Source: Chroococcidiopsidaceae cyanobacterium CP_BM_RX_35
GTDB taxonomy: Bacteria > Cyanobacteriota > Cyanobacteriia > Cyanobacteriales > Chroococcidiopsidaceae
Assembly: GCA_019242465.1 (NCBI GenBank)
Contig: JAFAVL010000813.1
Location: forward strand, 1 to 5,589
Direction: 5' to 3'
Length of the DNA: 5,589 bases
This document shows, piece after piece, positions 4,450-5,589 of this stretch. Below the pieces are notes generated by a model. It was given only the letters and a program-made list of their open reading frames with translations, was not told the DNA's origin and made no database searches. The stretch's first letter is position 1; each line of letters starts with the position of its first letter. A program made the translations under genes and the position numbers.

Positions 4450-5589
4450 TCAGGCAGGGTGCAAAAACTTAGCCACTGTATGTACGTCTTTATCACCGCG
4501 TCCAGAGCAGTTAATGACAATCCGGGGAGTACCGCTGAGCTGGGGACAGAGAGTCTCTAGGTACGCGATCGCATGAGCTGTCTCTAGCGCTGGGATAATA
4601 CCCTCCAGTTCAGACAGGCGCTTGAATGCTGCCAGAGCTTGTCGATCTGTCACGCTGTAATACTCCGCCCGCTCCAGATCCTTCAGATAACTGTGTTCTG
4701 GACCAACACCAGGATAATCTAACCCAGCACTAACTGAATGAGCTTCAATGACTTGACCATCCTCATCTTGCAGTAAATAGCTCATTGCCCCATGCAGCAC
4801 ACCTACTCGCCCTTGCGTCAGTGTGGCAGCATGTTTCTCTGTATCTACACCCTCCCCAGCAGCCTCTATACCAATCAACCGTACACTTAGCTCATCCACG
4901 AACTCATGAAATAGCCCCATCGCATTCGAGCCACCTCCCACACAAGCAAGGAGAATGTCTGGCAATCCGCCCCACTTTTCTTGGCACTGAACGCGAGTCT
5001 CCTGCCCAATGATCGCTTGGAAATCCCGGACAATCATTGGGTAAGGGTGAGGTCCTGCTACTGAACCCAGAATATAGTGAGTCGTTTCCACATTCGTTAC
5101 CCAGTCCCGAATTGCTTCTGATGTCGCATCTTTTAGAGTTCCTGTCCCGGCTGCCACTGGTCGCACCTCTGCCCCCATTAGCCTCATCCGAAACACATTT
5201 AGGCTCTGCCGCTCCATATCATGCACGCCCATGTAAATGACACAGGCAAGCCCAAACCTGGCACATACTGTCGCTGTGGCAACGCCATGTTGACCCGCTC
5301 CTGTCTCAGCAATGATGCGTTGCTTGCCCATCCGCCTTGCCAACAATACCTGAGCCAAGGCATTGTTAATTTTATGAGCGCCAGTGTGGTTCAGGTCCTC
5401 TCGTTTAAGATAAATTTGCGCTCCAGTACCATCTGGTCGAGCATGGTGGGCGGTGAGACGTTCAGCAAAATAGAGGGGAGTAGAACGTCCCACATAGTCC
5501 TGTAATAATTGTTGTAGTTCTCGTTGGAAAGCTGGGTCATTGCGGTACTGCTGGTACGCCGCTTCCAGCTGACTGAGAGCAGGCATTAG
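4450..5589 (-). CDS. trpB: Tryptophan synthase beta subunit (5' end cut by window edge)
   Basis: TrpB joins indole, channelled from TrpA, to L-serine with pyridoxal phosphate to make tryptophan in the cytoplasm. Numbered from the Met at 5584-5586, the visible 378 residues include [16 protein letters not shown] (61-76) with the PLP-binding Lys at 72, ETGAGQHG (94-101) with the catalytic Glu at 94, the phosphate-binding GGGSNA (217-222), and SGRGDKD (361-367). The fold type II core is intact to the C-terminus. That Met is probably not the real start: the codon before it, at the very edge, is in-frame CTA (Leu), matching the ETLMPAL that I recall in this family, and the conserved FGGKYVPE segment that precedes it is missing. 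Against the Salmonella numbering of the Lys and Glu, at least 15 residues are absent. No trpA is adjacent. The gene converges on the ribbon-helix-helix locus. Confidence 0.97.
   Translation of the reverse strand, partial: LMPALSQLEAAYQQYRNDPAFQRELQQLLQDYVGRSTPLYFAERLTAHHARPDGTGAQIYLKREDLNHTGAHKINNALAQVLLARRMGKQRIIAETGAGQHGVATATVCARFGLACVIYMGVHDMERQSLNVFRMRLMGAEVRPVAAGTGTLKDATSEAIRDWVTNVETTHYILGSVAGPHPYPMIVRDFQAIIGQETRVQCQEKWGGLPDILLACVGGGSNAMGLFHEFVDELSVRLIGIEAAGEGVDTEKHAATLTQGRVGVLHGAMSYLLQDEDGQVIEAHSVSAGLDYPGVGPEHSYLKDLERAEYYSVTDRQALAAFKRLSELEGIIPALETAHAIAYLETLCPQLSGTPRIVINCSGRGDKDVHTVAKFLHPA
4565..4572. repeat. HIP1 octamer GCGATCGC
   Basis: One copy of the highly iterated palindrome of cyanobacterial genomes lies within trpB. 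It supports the cyanobacterial origin; it is the only exact copy I found in the window. Confidence 0.8.

Noticed and set aside
4785..5505. Plus-strand open frames of 67-94 codons opposite trpB.
   Set aside because: They are antisense shadows of a clearly conserved trpB; their translations are rich in His, Ser and Pro with no motif.

Overview
The window most likely comes from a cyanobacterial chromosome. It encodes a DevB-type membrane fusion protein, a family known mainly from cyanobacteria. It also holds one copy of the cyanobacterial highly iterated palindrome GCGATCGC (4565-4572), a perfect GTA-N8-TAC NtcA-type box upstream of the devB-like gene, and a trpB with no other trp gene beside it, which fits the scattered trp genes of cyanobacteria. 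The species cannot be named from this sequence.

Layout. Positions 1-192 (+) are the last 63 codons of a gene that starts outside the window. It converges on a membrane-anchored NodB-type polysaccharide deacetylase (292-1320, -). A roughly 320-base regulatory gap separates that gene from the divergent devB-like gene (1642-2853, +), which is followed after 25 bases by a 62-residue helical protein (2879-3067, +). These two could form a short operon; no devC permease or devA ATPase gene follows, so the adaptor looks orphaned. Next comes a 160-residue winged-helix protein (3149-3631, -). A 238-base intergenic region with tandem 12-base repeats and a perfect 26-base palindrome separates it from a divergent ribbon-helix-helix protein gene (3870-4220, +). 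The -1 frame beyond that gene encodes a helix-turn-helix segment ending at 4375. The window closes with the tryptophan synthase beta gene (4450 to the right edge, -), whose first codons lie outside.

How the genes may work together. The deacetylase and the adaptor both act at the cell envelope and share a divergent control region, but any functional link is inference. The most interesting part is 3632-4375. Two unrelated DNA-binding proteins are divergently transcribed from a repeat-rich region containing TATAAT elements on both strands. The ribbon-helix-helix frame carries the heptamer A AAA AAG (4160-4166) in the right register for a -1 shift, with an SD-like GAGGT nine bases upstream. A shift would join the ribbon-helix-helix and coiled-coil part (99 residues) to the helix-turn-helix domain (69 residues), giving a 168-residue protein with two DNA-binding domains. 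This is either programmed frameshifting, recent decay or a sequencing error; the sequence alone cannot decide.
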